Assembly: GCA_027016475.1 (NCBI GenBank)
Contig: JALUTL010000128.1
Span: 1 to 14,011, forward strand
Direction of reading: 5' to 3'
Origin: Candidatus Heimdallarchaeota archaeon
GTDB lineage: Archaea; Asgardarchaeota; Heimdallarchaeia; Heimdallarchaeales; Kariarchaeaceae
Length of the DNA: 14,011 nucleotides
Notes under the pieces: generated by a model
The model's input: only the letters and a program-made list of their open reading frames with translations
What the model was told of the DNA's origin: nothing
Database searches by the model: none
Translations under genes and position numbers: made by a program
Shown: one piece after another, positions 1 to 7,505 of the stretch
Numbering within the stretch: the stretch's first letter is position 1
How the letters are laid out: every line of letters begins with the position of its first letter

Positions 1-22
1 TTTTCCCGTTACACCCGAAAAG

Positions 23-41
23 TTTTTTTTTTTATTTTTTT
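23..41 (+). promoter_or_regulatory. T-rich tract before the first gene
   Basis: Eleven T, one A and seven T lie just before the ATG at 53. Two readings are possible. It could be an oligo-T terminator of a gene that ends to the left of the window. It could also be the A/T-rich core promoter of the 53-1072 gene, since it covers the 20-30 base distance where TATA-like boxes precede other first genes here. The sequence cannot decide between these, and both could hold. Confidence 0.35.
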
Positions 42-52
42 CCCCACAACTC

Positions 53-1072
53 ATGCTTTCAACAAAGCATATTACCAGTTTGTTCTTCATAGGTATTTTG
101 GTGATATCCGGGGTTGCCCCCGTGTTCTCAGATACCTTCGGCGTTTCGAACACTGTCGTCTCACCCCTTGTGGTGCAGTTCGGAGACTCCGTGGAAGAGA
201 TGGCCGCCATTGCGGAACTGAAGTCGAACTTCCCTCGCGCTCGTGTCGTGGACTTTTCTGCATACGACAGGATTGTGTCCTTCACAGGGCCTATCATCTA
301 TGTGGGACACAGCTCTGACCAAGGTATCCAATACAATGGAATGACAGTTTCATGGGATGTGCTGGCAACCATAATCCGACATTCCAAGTCAAACAGCCAT
401 TACATGCTGGGCTGTGAATCTTCAAAGATCACGGAATTGTTAACTAGAAATACAAAAACTGTTTTTTCCTTTAGAGAGGAAGTGGATGCAATTCTTGGGT
501 CAAACATAATTTCACTCAATCTTTTAAAAAACTCTCAACAAATTGCAGTAGTAGCGAATAAATTGCTGACACGCCTGCAGTATCTGATTATGAATATTGC
601 AAATCCATTGTTGCTGATAGGGTCATATCCCAACTTCAAAGGAGATGAACCATTTTGGGATGTACTAAATTTTGTTCTTCTTGTCGCAAGTTTGGGAATT
701 AGCACTTATGGCCTCTTTAAAGATGCGATTAAAGCTACAGTTGCCAGTTTTATTTTAGCGTTGGTGGATCCTATTGCTAATCTCGTGGGTTTAATTACAA
801 ATGGAGTAAGCTTGGGTGCTTTTGTTGGTTCACTTTGGGGTTTTCTTCCAATTTTTGTTGCTCTCATTGCATCTGCTGCCCTAAAACTTTCATTTTGGGC
901 AGCTTTGGCAGCAGGTGCAGAATTGGCTGCTGCCAGCACTGTTGCATATTGGATTGCCAAAGGTGCAATAATATTTGCAGGGCTTATGGACGCTTTGTGG
1001 TTTATCCTTGGTTTGAATTCGGATTTGAAAGATCCAGATGGCATAGCAAGCATGCCGTGGGAAACCTTTTAA
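53..1072 (+). CDS. Exported membrane protein with clan CD cysteine-peptidase-like segment
   Basis: The 339-residue protein has a signal peptide or N-terminal membrane anchor at residues 6-25. Residues 38-125 show an alpha/beta pattern: a hydrophobic strand ending in YVGHSSDQGI (His86), then about 35 residues later a second strand ending in HYMLGCESS (Cys121). A strand-His-Gly or His-Ser turn followed by a strand-Cys is how clan CD peptidases (caspase, legumain, gingipain, clostripain) carry their catalytic dyad, and CESS recalls the legumain Cys region. The usual GHG is GHS here, so activity is uncertain. Residues 176-320 form several Ala/Gly-rich hydrophobic stretches, probably membrane helices, followed by a short polar tail. 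The downstream gene begins 27 bases after the stop, suggesting an operon. GC falls sharply near codon 122, just after the presumed Cys. The peptidase assignment is inferred from motif and spacing only; the protein is otherwise unrecognised. Confidence 0.75.
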   Translation: MLSTKHITSLFFIGILVISGVAPVFSDTFGVSNTVVSPLVVQFGDSVEEMAAIAELKSNFPRARVVDFSAYDRIVSFTGPIIYVGHSSDQGIQYNGMTVSWDVLATIIRHSKSNSHYMLGCESSKITELLTRNTKTVFSFREEVDAILGSNIISLNLLKNSQQIAVVANKLLTRLQYLIMNIANPLLLIGSYPNFKGDEPFWDVLNFVLLVASLGISTYGLFKDAIKATVASFILALVDPIANLVGLITNGVSLGAFVGSLWGFLPIFVALIASAALKLSFWAALAAGAELAAASTVAYWIAKGAIIFAGLMDALWFILGLNSDLKDPDGIASMPWETF

Positions 1073-1085
1073 ATGGTTGCAGGCT

Positions 1086-1092
1086 AGAGGTG
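1086..1092 (+). promoter_or_regulatory. Shine-Dalgarno site for the 1100 gene
   Basis: AGAGGTG lies 7 bases before the ATG at 1100. It contains GAGGTG, complementary to the 3' end of 16S rRNA. It supports the first of two adjacent ATG codons (1100 and 1103) and translation as the second gene of an operon. Confidence 0.6.
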
Positions 1093-1099
1093 CATAAAC

Positions 1100-1846
1100 A
1101 TGATGATCCTGCTGTTGGTTGCTCTATTTTCCTCCTTGACTCCCTTTCTGCTTGTTGCATTGACCAAGGGGATTGCTATGACCAAAAAAGCACAAAAAAT
1201 TCCCCCACATGAGTTTGAGGTTTGGGGATATCTGTATGGAGGCAAAAAAAGATTTGTGTCATGCGTTCTGTTTTCTTTGTACAAAAAGGGGGCGATTGCA
1301 TTTGAAGGAGGGAAAATAAGGCACAGGAAAGATTTGGAACAGTTGAGCCCCTATGAAACATTTTTTTTGAAGGCATTCAAAGAAAACCAACCCTACAAGC
1401 TTTATCATATATATTTTGATCCCAAGTTCCTTGAGGAAATGTCCAATATCCACCAACAACTGAAAAAAGAGGGGTTGTTTTTTGAATTTCCAAGGGGCGT
1501 TAGGATTCTTGCTGTCAGTTTGCCGTCTGCACCAATCATAATCCATCCACTGCTGCTCATTTTCTCAAATTTTTCCAGTGGCCTGATTATTACGTTGTTT
1601 ATGGTTCAGACTGGATGGTTCATGGTTTTTGCCATGACCGTTTCGAATGACTTTCTTGACTACAAAGCCACAGCAGGCAATTTGAACAAGGATGCGATGC
1701 GAGACCCATCTGGCAATCCATTTAGTCTGGAAGAATTGCAGGTCATCATGCATGGAATTCCAGACACAGATTTGGATCTCAAGAGATTGATAGATGTACA
1801 TTCAAAAAGGAGAAGAATTGAGCTGAAGCCGCAAATATATCCTTGA
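1100..1846 (+). CDS. Small membrane protein, TIGR04222-like pattern
   Basis: The 248-residue protein has a membrane helix at about 3-22, a cytosolic or soluble region at 30-132, two membrane helices at about 136-155 and 158-180, and a charged C-terminal tail (about 183-248). Residues 36-75 (PHEFEVWGYLYGGKKRFVSC, then a helix and KKGAIAFEGG) look like a winged-helix unit. The order 'E-x-x-Y-L-x-GG-x-x-R, helix, LYKKGAI, GGKI', then 'SPYETFFLKAF', resembles the start of bacterial membrane proteins grouped as TIGR04222. The Gly/Cys-rich C-terminus common in those is absent. The gene lies 27 bases behind the putative peptidase gene and has its own Shine-Dalgarno site, so the two are probably co-expressed and both act at the membrane. 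The family link is tentative and no function is assigned. Confidence 0.75.
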   Translation: MMILLLVALFSSLTPFLLVALTKGIAMTKKAQKIPPHEFEVWGYLYGGKKRFVSCVLFSLYKKGAIAFEGGKIRHRKDLEQLSPYETFFLKAFKENQPYKLYHIYFDPKFLEEMSNIHQQLKKEGLFFEFPRGVRILAVSLPSAPIIIHPLLLIFSNFSSGLIITLFMVQTGWFMVFAMTVSNDFLDYKATAGNLNKDAMRDPSGNPFSLEELQVIMHGIPDTDLDLKRLIDVHSKRRRIELKPQIYP

Positions 1847-1893
1847 AAGTTCCATGGACAAGGAAAATCTCGTATAGTTCAGTCAGCTTAATT

Positions 1894-2487
1894 CTATTCC
1901 CCAATCAATGCTTCCATATTCCTCCCAAGAAAGTCCTGCACACTGCTTTCGTCAATGAGCACACGATTAAGGGGCTCAGGGAAATTGTTTCCGCTCAGAT
2001 CAAGGTATCCTAGGTTTTTCATCTCTTTGAAGCTATCGGGCAATGATTTGAGCCTGTTGTCCTTCAGTACAAGCTTTCTGAGGTTTCTCAATCGCTGGAA
2101 AAGGCCTGGTGGCAATTTTTCGATGCAGTTTTCACCCAAATCCAGTATTTGGAGGTGGAGTGCATTTCGAAATATCTTTTCGGGGAGGCTTTGAAGATTG
2201 TTTCCGCTAAGGTAGATCTCCCTTAGCTTTCTGTTTCTGTGAAACAAAGTATCATCCAGACTGAGAAGATGGTTTTGGCTCAAATCAATGGCAAACAGGT
2301 TTTTGAACTGAGAAAAAAATTCGGACGGAATGGCCTTGATCTGCATTCCACTTAGATCCAAGGAATTGAGTTCATAAAACGGGCTGAATATTGTCTTTTC
2401 CCTGTTTACAATCATTTCATACTTGTCGCCCAACTCTATGGTTTCCAAAGCGGCTCGCAACAGAGGTCGCTCATCCACGATCTGCAT
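1894..2487 (-). CDS. Leucine-rich repeat protein
   Basis: The 197-residue protein has a short N-terminal cap (1-39) and about five to six leucine-rich repeats of 23-24 residues between residues 40 and 170. Examples are LREIYLSGNNLQSLP, LQILDLGENCIEKLP and LRKLVLKDNRLKSLP, which fit the LxxLxLxxNxLxxLP consensus. It has no signal peptide and no membrane helix, so it is probably cytosolic and likely binds a protein partner that cannot be named. A TTG directly precedes the ATG and would add one residue; ATG at 2487 is preferred. A GATAAAG box (TATA-like on this strand) at 2513-2519 lies 26-29 bases upstream of either start, fitting a leaderless transcript. The gene follows nfo but probably has its own promoter. 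The repeat fold is certain; the role is unknown. Confidence 0.9.
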   Translation of the reverse strand: MQIVDERPLLRAALETIELGDKYEMIVNREKTIFSPFYELNSLDLSGMQIKAIPSEFFSQFKNLFAIDLSQNHLLSLDDTLFHRNRKLREIYLSGNNLQSLPEKIFRNALHLQILDLGENCIEKLPPGLFQRLRNLRKLVLKDNRLKSLPDSFKEMKNLGYLDLSGNNFPEPLNRVLIDESSVQDFLGRNMEALIGE

Positions 2488-2512
2488 CAAGATATGTCCT
2501 AGAATTGTGTTT

Positions 2513-2519
2513 GATAAAG
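2513..2519 (-). promoter_or_regulatory. TATA-like box for the LRR gene
   Basis: On the minus strand this reads CTTTATC, centred about 29 bases before the ATG at 2487 (26 before the TTG at 2490). The distance matches the TATA-like boxes before the other first genes in this window, so transcription probably starts at or within a few bases of the start codon. Confidence 0.45.
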
Positions 2520-2553
2520 AATGCCTTTCTTAACTGGCTTTATGGAAGGCATT
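2520..2553. repeat. Perfect 8-bp inverted repeat after nfo
   Basis: AATGCCTT at 2520-2527 and AAGGCATT at 2546-2553 are exact inverted copies separated by 18 bases. The right arm overlaps the nfo stop codon and the left arm ends beside the presumed TATA box of the LRR gene. It could fold as a hairpin in the nfo mRNA end (terminator or stabiliser) or act as a protein-binding site over the LRR promoter. An 8-bp pair could also arise by chance. Confidence 0.35.
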
Positions 2554-3397
2554 AAAATCCGACAATACTCTTCAACGCCTTGAAGTTTGTTTCATGATTC
2601 CCTTCTTCGTTTTCGGGTGTTTCCAAAATGACTGGCACATCCAATGACTGAATTCTTTTGTTGCTGAAAAATGCCTTGAACCCTTCAGTGCCAATATGCC
2701 CTTTGCCAATGTGCTCATGCCGGTCTGCATTTCCTCCATATTCTGTTTTGCTGTCATTGCAGTGGATCACTCGGAGCATGTTGAACCCAATTGCCGAGTC
2801 AAATGTCTCCATTGTGGTCTCTACTGTTTCTGGAGTCCTGATGTCATATCCTGCCGCAAACACGTGGGCCGTGTCAAAGCACACACCAAACACTTTAGCA
2901 TCCGAAACCTTTGAAAGTATGGTTCCTATTTCCTCAAATTTACTTCCCACACTGTTCTTTGTGCCGGCAGAGGTTTCAAGGCAGACCTTGACTTTAGGAT
3001 TTATGTCCACAATCCTATCCAAATGTTCTACCACATTTCGAATGCCTGCATCAAGTCCTTCCCCCTTGTGCGAGCCAATATGGATGACCAAGTCGGAAAT
3101 TCCAAGCATGTCGCATCGTTGAACTTCATCCATCAATGATCCCCTTGACTTTTCGGCGATGGCCTTGTCTGATGTGGCGAAGTTAGGAAGGTATGGCAGA
3201 TGAACCACAAGTTTGGAAAAACCGAGTTCCGACGATTTTTCTTTGAATGCAACTGCATCCTGTGGATCTAGCGGTTTGCTTTTCCAAGACCTTGAAGACC
3301 GAGTGAAAATTTGGAATGTTGTGCACCCTATCTCTTTGGCTCGTTCTGCTGACCTATGCAGGCCTCCCTGAATGGAAAAATGGGCACCAAAATACAT
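2552..3397 (-). CDS. nfo: Endonuclease IV (AP endonuclease)
   Basis: The 281-residue protein has the usual length for endonuclease IV (E. coli Nfo is 285). The enzyme cuts the backbone 5' of abasic sites in base-excision repair and can trim damaged 3' ends. It is a TIM barrel with three zinc ions. All nine zinc ligands known from E. coli are seen in order: His66, His106 (VIHIGSH), Glu141 (CLETSAG), Asp175 and His178 (FDTAH), His212 (IHCNDSK), Asp225 and His227 (DRHEHIGKG), and Glu259 (VILETP). The three family signatures (LETSAG, FDTAHVFAAGYD, HCNDSK...ADRHEHIG) are intact, so it should be active. It starts 14 bases after the YkgJ-type gene stop and is probably co-transcribed with it. No clear Shine-Dalgarno site precedes the ATG. 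The protein is cytosolic. Confidence 0.97.
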   Translation of the reverse strand: MYFGAHFSIQGGLHRSAERAKEIGCTTFQIFTRSSRSWKSKPLDPQDAVAFKEKSSELGFSKLVVHLPYLPNFATSDKAIAEKSRGSLMDEVQRCDMLGISDLVIHIGSHKGEGLDAGIRNVVEHLDRIVDINPKVKVCLETSAGTKNSVGSKFEEIGTILSKVSDAKVFGVCFDTAHVFAAGYDIRTPETVETTMETFDSAIGFNMLRVIHCNDSKTEYGGNADRHEHIGKGHIGTEGFKAFFSNKRIQSLDVPVILETPENEEGNHETNFKALKSIVGF

Positions 3398-3411
3398 ATT
3401 TCAACAGGATG

Positions 3412-3915
3412 TTACTCCGATAAAAACTTGTCTTTGAGCAATGAAAAAATACCTTTCATTATCTGCATGCTGTTTCCATTTTTGGTCATTCCGGCTTGTA
3501 CATTGCGGCAGACACTTTGAACATGAACCCGAATCTCGATCTGGTTCTTGTCTATCACCTCATAGCTGAATGGATACATTCTGCAAGCAAAAGGTTTGTA
3601 TTCATGTATTTTGCAACGATTGTGTTCATCGAGAAACACACATTCCCTCGAAAATGGCTTCTTCTTCAAAATATAGGATTTGATCCTTGCGCCATCTGTC
3701 TTTCCTGGAATTACAACAGGTGACAATGACACCAAAAACTGGTCCAACTCCCATCCATGTTCCTGAATGGCTTCTATTTCTCCTTCTGTAACTGGAATTT
3801 CATTCATTCGGCAGCAGTCTCCACTGCTTTTGCACGCAAACTCCACTTCATTGAGTACTTGAAATGCTCCGGTGTCAAGGTTGATCCTGCCAACTGGCAG
3901 ATCCCTCACTATCAT
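3412..3915 (-). CDS. YkgJ-type cysteine-cluster protein
   Basis: The 167-residue protein belongs to the YkgJ/UPF0153 group of putative zinc- or iron-chelating proteins. Seven cysteines are seen: FACKSSGDCC (Cys28, Cys34, Cys35), Cys92, CKIHEYKPFACRMYPF (Cys101 and Cys111) and Cys136. The CxIHxxKPxxCRxYP core is the family hallmark. The second Cys of the usual CxxCGxCC start is Ser here. The biochemical role of the family is not established; metal or Fe-S binding is inferred from the cysteines. A longer reading to an ATG at 4047 is possible but would run into nadB and past the promoter; the ATG at 3915 places a TATA-like box 30 bases upstream and starts just before the conserved region. The gene is followed by nfo 14 bases later, suggesting a two-gene unit, and is divergent from nadB. 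Confidence 0.88.
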   Translation of the reverse strand: MIVRDLPVGRINLDTGAFQVLNEVEFACKSSGDCCRMNEIPVTEGEIEAIQEHGWELDQFLVSLSPVVIPGKTDGARIKSYILKKKPFSRECVFLDEHNRCKIHEYKPFACRMYPFSYEVIDKNQIEIRVHVQSVCRNVQAGMTKNGNSMQIMKGIFSLLKDKFLSE

Positions 3916-3938
3916 TACGACCGAATGGCTTTCTGGCC

Positions 3939-3952
3939 ATATAAAAATAAAG
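3939..3952 (-). promoter_or_regulatory. TATA-like box in the YkgJ/nadB divergent region
   Basis: On the minus strand this A/T block reads TTTATTTTTATATG, centred about 30 bases before the ATG at 3915, a leaderless arrangement. On the plus strand it reads as a TATAAAAATAAA-type box that could also serve nadB, giving nadB a leader of roughly 50-60 bases. A second A/T block (TTAAAAAAA, 4007-4015) is only about 16 bases before nadB, which is short for a promoter. Confidence 0.5.
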
Positions 3953-4026
3953 ATCAATGACGCAGATGGCCATTTGCCAATAGGTGTAAGGCAATCCTTT
4001 TCTTCCTTAAAAAAATCTGGAAACCG

Positions 4027-5664
4027 ATGTCCACCCCCTCCAATCATGTAGTGGAATCTGATGTGCTTGTCATCGGGTCTGGAATCTCAGCTCTGACCTT
4101 TACATTGAACTTGGCCATGAATTCCAAATACACGGTCAATATTGTAACAAAACGGGAAATTGATGAATGCAACACCAAGTATGCCCAAGGAGGCATTGCC
4201 GCAGTTCTAGACCCGGAAGATGACTTTCATAAACATCTGACGGATACATTGGTGGCAGGCGATGGACTTTGTATTCCGGAAGTTGTGGAGGAGATAGTGC
4301 GGATGGGGCCTGCAATCATCAGGCAATTGCAGGAATGGGGTGTAGAATTTGATGCCGAAAATGGCAGTTTGGATTTGGGACGAGAGGGGGGACACCACCA
4401 TAGACGGATAGCCCACGTCCGAGACTATACTGGTATGGCAATAGAATCCGCTTTGGTACAGCAACTCAAGCGCTTAGATTCCGTTGATATCTATGAGCAT
4501 CACACGGCAATTGATCTTGTGATCATAGAGGGTAAAGTTGCAGGGGCCTATGTGTTCAACAACAAGACCGGGGAAGTGTACAATTTTCAATCCAAAGTGA
4601 CTGTCCTAGCTACTGGTGGGGCAGGCAAGGTGTTCCTGTACACCAGCAATCCTGATGTGGCCTCAGGGGACGGCATTGCAATGGCCTATCGAGCAGGTAC
4701 AACCATTCGCAACATGGAATTTGTCCAGTTCCACCCAACCTGTCTTTATCATCCCTATGCCAAATCATTTCTTATAACGGAAGCCTTGAGAGGAGAAGGT
4801 GCTATACTCAAGACCGTTTCTGGCGACAGATTTATGCAACGATACCATACCATGGGTGAACTGGCCCCGCGAGATAAAATTGCGCTGGCGATTGATGCAG
4901 AACTTAAGCGTACTGGGGATGATTTTGTGCTTCTCGACATTTCTTTCAAGGATGCAGAATTCATTGTTGATAGATTCCCGCTTGTTTATTCAACACTTCA
5001 AAGGTATGGAATTGACATGACCAAGGAGCCAGTACCTGTAGTGCCCGCGGCCCATTACACTATTGGTGGTATCGCCACGGATCTTAATGGACAAACTGAT
5101 GTCAAAGGACTTTTTGCAATTGGAGAGGCCAGCAACACTGGACTTCATGGGGCCAACAGATTGGCAAGCAACTCGTTGCTTGAGGGTGCTGTAATGGGGA
5201 AGAAGGCAGCACAAGCAATCATTGGCATGTTGGATCGCGGTATCGATTCATACAGTTTCCCTCATTGGATACCCGGAGATGCTGTAGAAAGTGATGAAGG
5301 TGTCATTGTGACCCATGCATGGGATGAAATACGTCGTGCCATGTGGAACTATGTGGGGATTGAACGGTCAACAAAGCGATTGATCCGCGCCTACAAACGT
5401 CTGGAGCTGATTCGGGAAGAGATCAATGAATACTATTGGAACTACAAGGTCACAATGCCGTTGCTGGAACTGAGAAACCTATTGGATACAGCAGAGCTTA
5501 TAGTTCTCAGTGCTTTGGAACGCAAAGAAAGCCGTGGTTCACACTACATGAAAGACTTTCCGAAGAAAAGTCCTGAAGTCAGGGATACGTTGATTCAGAA
5601 GAATCTAGGTGTTTATTTGTCAAAATCCAGAGCTGAAGCACTTCCTGAACTTGGTAGCCTATGA
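4027..5664 (+). CDS. nadB: L-aspartate oxidase
   Basis: The 545-residue flavoprotein (E. coli NadB is 540) oxidises L-aspartate to iminoaspartate, the first step of de novo NAD synthesis; quinolinate synthase NadA uses the product. The N-terminal FAD-binding strand is VLVIGSGISAL (13-23). Other flavin contacts include NTKYAQGGIA (49-58), ATGGAG (195-200) and GLFAIGEASNTGLHGANRLASNSLLEG. Residues matching the E. coli active site are all present: Glu120 (REGGHHHRR), His236 (QFHPTC), Arg282 (LAPRDK), His343 (PAAHYTIGG) and Arg378. The spacing and the REGGHxHRR motif favour NadB over the related succinate dehydrogenase or fumarate reductase flavoproteins, and no SdhB/C/D genes are adjacent. It stands alone, without nadA or nadC in the window. 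Its stop overlaps the convergent CLC gene by 6 bases. The protein is cytosolic. Confidence 0.96.
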   Translation: MSTPSNHVVESDVLVIGSGISALTFTLNLAMNSKYTVNIVTKREIDECNTKYAQGGIAAVLDPEDDFHKHLTDTLVAGDGLCIPEVVEEIVRMGPAIIRQLQEWGVEFDAENGSLDLGREGGHHHRRIAHVRDYTGMAIESALVQQLKRLDSVDIYEHHTAIDLVIIEGKVAGAYVFNNKTGEVYNFQSKVTVLATGGAGKVFLYTSNPDVASGDGIAMAYRAGTTIRNMEFVQFHPTCLYHPYAKSFLITEALRGEGAILKTVSGDRFMQRYHTMGELAPRDKIALAIDAELKRTGDDFVLLDISFKDAEFIVDRFPLVYSTLQRYGIDMTKEPVPVVPAAHYTIGGIATDLNGQTDVKGLFAIGEASNTGLHGANRLASNSLLEGAVMGKKAAQAIIGMLDRGIDSYSFPHWIPGDAVESDEGVIVTHAWDEIRRAMWNYVGIERSTKRLIRAYKRLELIREEINEYYWNYKVTMPLLELRNLLDTAELIVLSALERKESRGSHYMKDFPKKSPEVRDTLIQKNLGVYLSKSRAEALPELGSL

Positions 5665-7401
5665 TCTTTTTTCTTCCAGCTTTTGACGACCCTGCAGGAT
5701 ATCTCCGAGGCTTACTATTCCTAGCAGTTCCTGCTCATCGTTAACAACAGCGGCCCGTTCAACATCGACATTGATCATTTCAAACAATGCTGTCTTTCCG
5801 TCCATTGAAGGATCTAATGTCACTCCGGTTCTGTCAATGTGCTTGGAAACTGTGTCGTCGGGATTGACTGTGTCCAGTTCCTCCAAATGAAGCATACCAA
5901 CTACTTTATTGTCTTCAACCACTGGAAAATCTCTTTTGCCGGATTCAATCAGCATTTGCTTGATGTTCTTGATTACCATTTCTGGAGTAACATAGACAAC
6001 TTTGGATCGTGGTGTCATAACCTGTTCAATTGTAAACATTTCAGTAGGCTCAAAGTTTGCCAATTCAGCCAATATTTTTGCATCCCTGCTGGCCAACTGG
6101 CCACGATACAATGAATGGCCTCCTGAAACGATATAGGCTGCCAAATTAGCAAGAACAATTGGGATGATCAGCTTTGGCAAGCCAGTTATCTCAAGAATCA
6201 GCAACACTGATGCAATCGGTGTCTTTGTGGTTGCGGCGTGCGATGCACTCATTCCCACAATTGCCCATGCCGCAATTGCAGATATGTCTGCACTTCCAAG
6301 AGCCAACGAAAAAATGATGCCACACACTCCCCCAACAATGAGGGATGGTGCAAAAATTCCTCCGGGAAATCCAGCCCCCACGATTGCAGTTGTTGCAAAA
6401 ATCTGGATAAGGAGGAAACCGAAAAGAAATGGAAGCAGAGAAGTATCTGCCTGTTCAATCAGATCGGACATGAGCTTGGAAAATGAGTGATGAACTCCCC
6501 TAATTTCAAACAACAGCTCCTGCAGGACGAGAATTGTCAAGGTTATGGCCAATCCGATCCACAATCTTCGTAGAAGTGTCTGCTTCTCTAGAACATGATC
6601 TGTGTATTTGTAGAAAATCCATATGAATCCTCGTCCAACTAAGCCGACACCAATCCCAAAAACAAACGCAAGAATGCTTGTTGTAACTGTCACCTCCAAT
6701 AATGGGTCTTCAGACACTTGAAACGAAAGAAGGGATATTGGAAACACGAATTGATTAATCAGTGAGATAATCACCTGCGCAAAAACTGCTGCAGTGATTG
6801 AGGCAAGAAATGCTGCCATCATCATTGGTTCATCAGAATCCTCCTTGTACGGGACTTCTGCCGCAAAGATTGCAGATCCCAAAGGGGCTTGGAACAGAGC
6901 TCCAGTGGAGGCTGCACTCCCGATGGTGATGGTTCGGGAAATCGCCTGTTTTGGTAACTTGAAGAGTTTCGCAAAATAGTTTGCAATGGCACTCCCGATA
7001 ATCAGGGCAGGACCTTCCCTTCCCATAGGCAGACCGGATCCAAGGGCAATTCCTGAAGACAGAAACTTCTTTCCCCCCATTGTACCTTCAATTTCTTTTT
7101 CCTGATGCTTGCTGAGGATGACATAGGAGATCCCGTTTTTTTGTGGGTCTTCAATCCCATAATAGGCCAAAAGAATTACAATCGTTCCTCCGAGTCCTGT
7201 TGCAAGCACAAATGGCAGTCCCTGCAAAACCGTTGCCACTGCCACTGTAAACACTAGGAACAATGACATTGCTGCACCAATGGCCAACCCGACTGCCACT
7301 GAAAACGGAAACCATAACTTGATCTTGAATTGAAAATCGTCATCGGACACAATTTCCTCTTTGCCAGAAATTCTGTTCCTGTATCTATCAATGAGACCCA
7401 C
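5659..7401 (-). CDS. CLC chloride channel/transporter with two CBS domains
   Basis: The 580-residue CLC-family anion membrane protein has about ten or more hydrophobic helices (30-430) followed by two CBS domains (about 455-510 and 515-570) that commonly sense adenine nucleotides. Family signatures are clear: GSGLPMGREGP with the gating Glu129, GALFQAPLGSAIFAAEV (167-183), GAGFPGGIFAP (342-351) and the pore Tyr432 (HSLYRGQL). Two positions differ from E. coli CLC-ec1. The first motif GSGIP is KNGIS (88-92), so the anion-coordinating Ser becomes Asn. The internal proton glutamate (Glu203 in CLC-ec1) is Val183, as in animal CLC channels. This hints at channel-like transport rather than H+ exchange, or altered anion choice, but needs an alignment. 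The start is a GTG at 7401, with a GTTTTATC box about 26 bases upstream. The gene is convergent with nadB and divergent from the bactofilin-like gene. Confidence 0.95.
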   Translation of the reverse strand: MGLIDRYRNRISGKEEIVSDDDFQFKIKLWFPFSVAVGLAIGAAMSLFLVFTVAVATVLQGLPFVLATGLGGTIVILLAYYGIEDPQKNGISYVILSKHQEKEIEGTMGGKKFLSSGIALGSGLPMGREGPALIIGSAIANYFAKLFKLPKQAISRTITIGSAASTGALFQAPLGSAIFAAEVPYKEDSDEPMMMAAFLASITAAVFAQVIISLINQFVFPISLLSFQVSEDPLLEVTVTTSILAFVFGIGVGLVGRGFIWIFYKYTDHVLEKQTLLRRLWIGLAITLTILVLQELLFEIRGVHHSFSKLMSDLIEQADTSLLPFLFGFLLIQIFATTAIVGAGFPGGIFAPSLIVGGVCGIIFSLALGSADISAIAAWAIVGMSASHAATTKTPIASVLLILEITGLPKLIIPIVLANLAAYIVSGGHSLYRGQLASRDAKILAELANFEPTEMFTIEQVMTPRSKVVYVTPEMVIKNIKQMLIESGKRDFPVVEDNKVVGMLHLEELDTVNPDDTVSKHIDRTGVTLDPSMDGKTALFEMINVDVERAAVVNDEQELLGIVSLGDILQGRQKLEEKRS

Positions 7402-7422
7402 AGATTGGTTGGGGGAATCCCA

Positions 7423-7435
7423 GATAAAACTTTTC
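7423..7435 (-). promoter_or_regulatory. TATA-like box for the CLC gene
   Basis: On the minus strand this reads GAAAAGTTTTATC, preceded by a purine-rich GGAAGAAAAG stretch like an archaeal BRE. The TTTTATC core is centred about 26 bases before the GTG at 7401, which supports that GTG as the start and a leaderless mRNA. Confidence 0.55.
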
Positions 7436-7505
7436 TTCCTTTGTTACACTCTGGGGTGAAATATTCAACCGCGTTCTTTCAAGCATACAAGTGGAGAATT
7501 CGAGC

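Noticed and set aside
706..1053. 115-residue minus-strand frame opposite the hydrophobic half of the first gene
   Set aside because: It is the antisense of a repetitive Ala/Gly-rich membrane segment, has no promoter or ribosome site of its own, and has no recognisable domain.
835..1212. 125-residue plus-strand frame with many cysteines
   Set aside because: It is an out-of-frame reading across the end of the first gene and the start of the second; the Cys richness comes from TGC/TGT arising by frame shift, not from a metal-binding design.
2658..3122. 154-residue plus-strand frame opposite nfo
   Set aside because: It is antisense to a complete endonuclease IV gene with all catalytic residues, and its Ser/Pro-rich product has no family features.
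3916..4047. Upstream ATG (4047) extending the YkgJ-type protein by 44 residues
   Set aside because: The extension overlaps the start of nadB, runs across the shared promoter, and has unrelated Gly/Trp-rich sequence; the ATG at 3915 fits the TATA spacing and the conserved domain.
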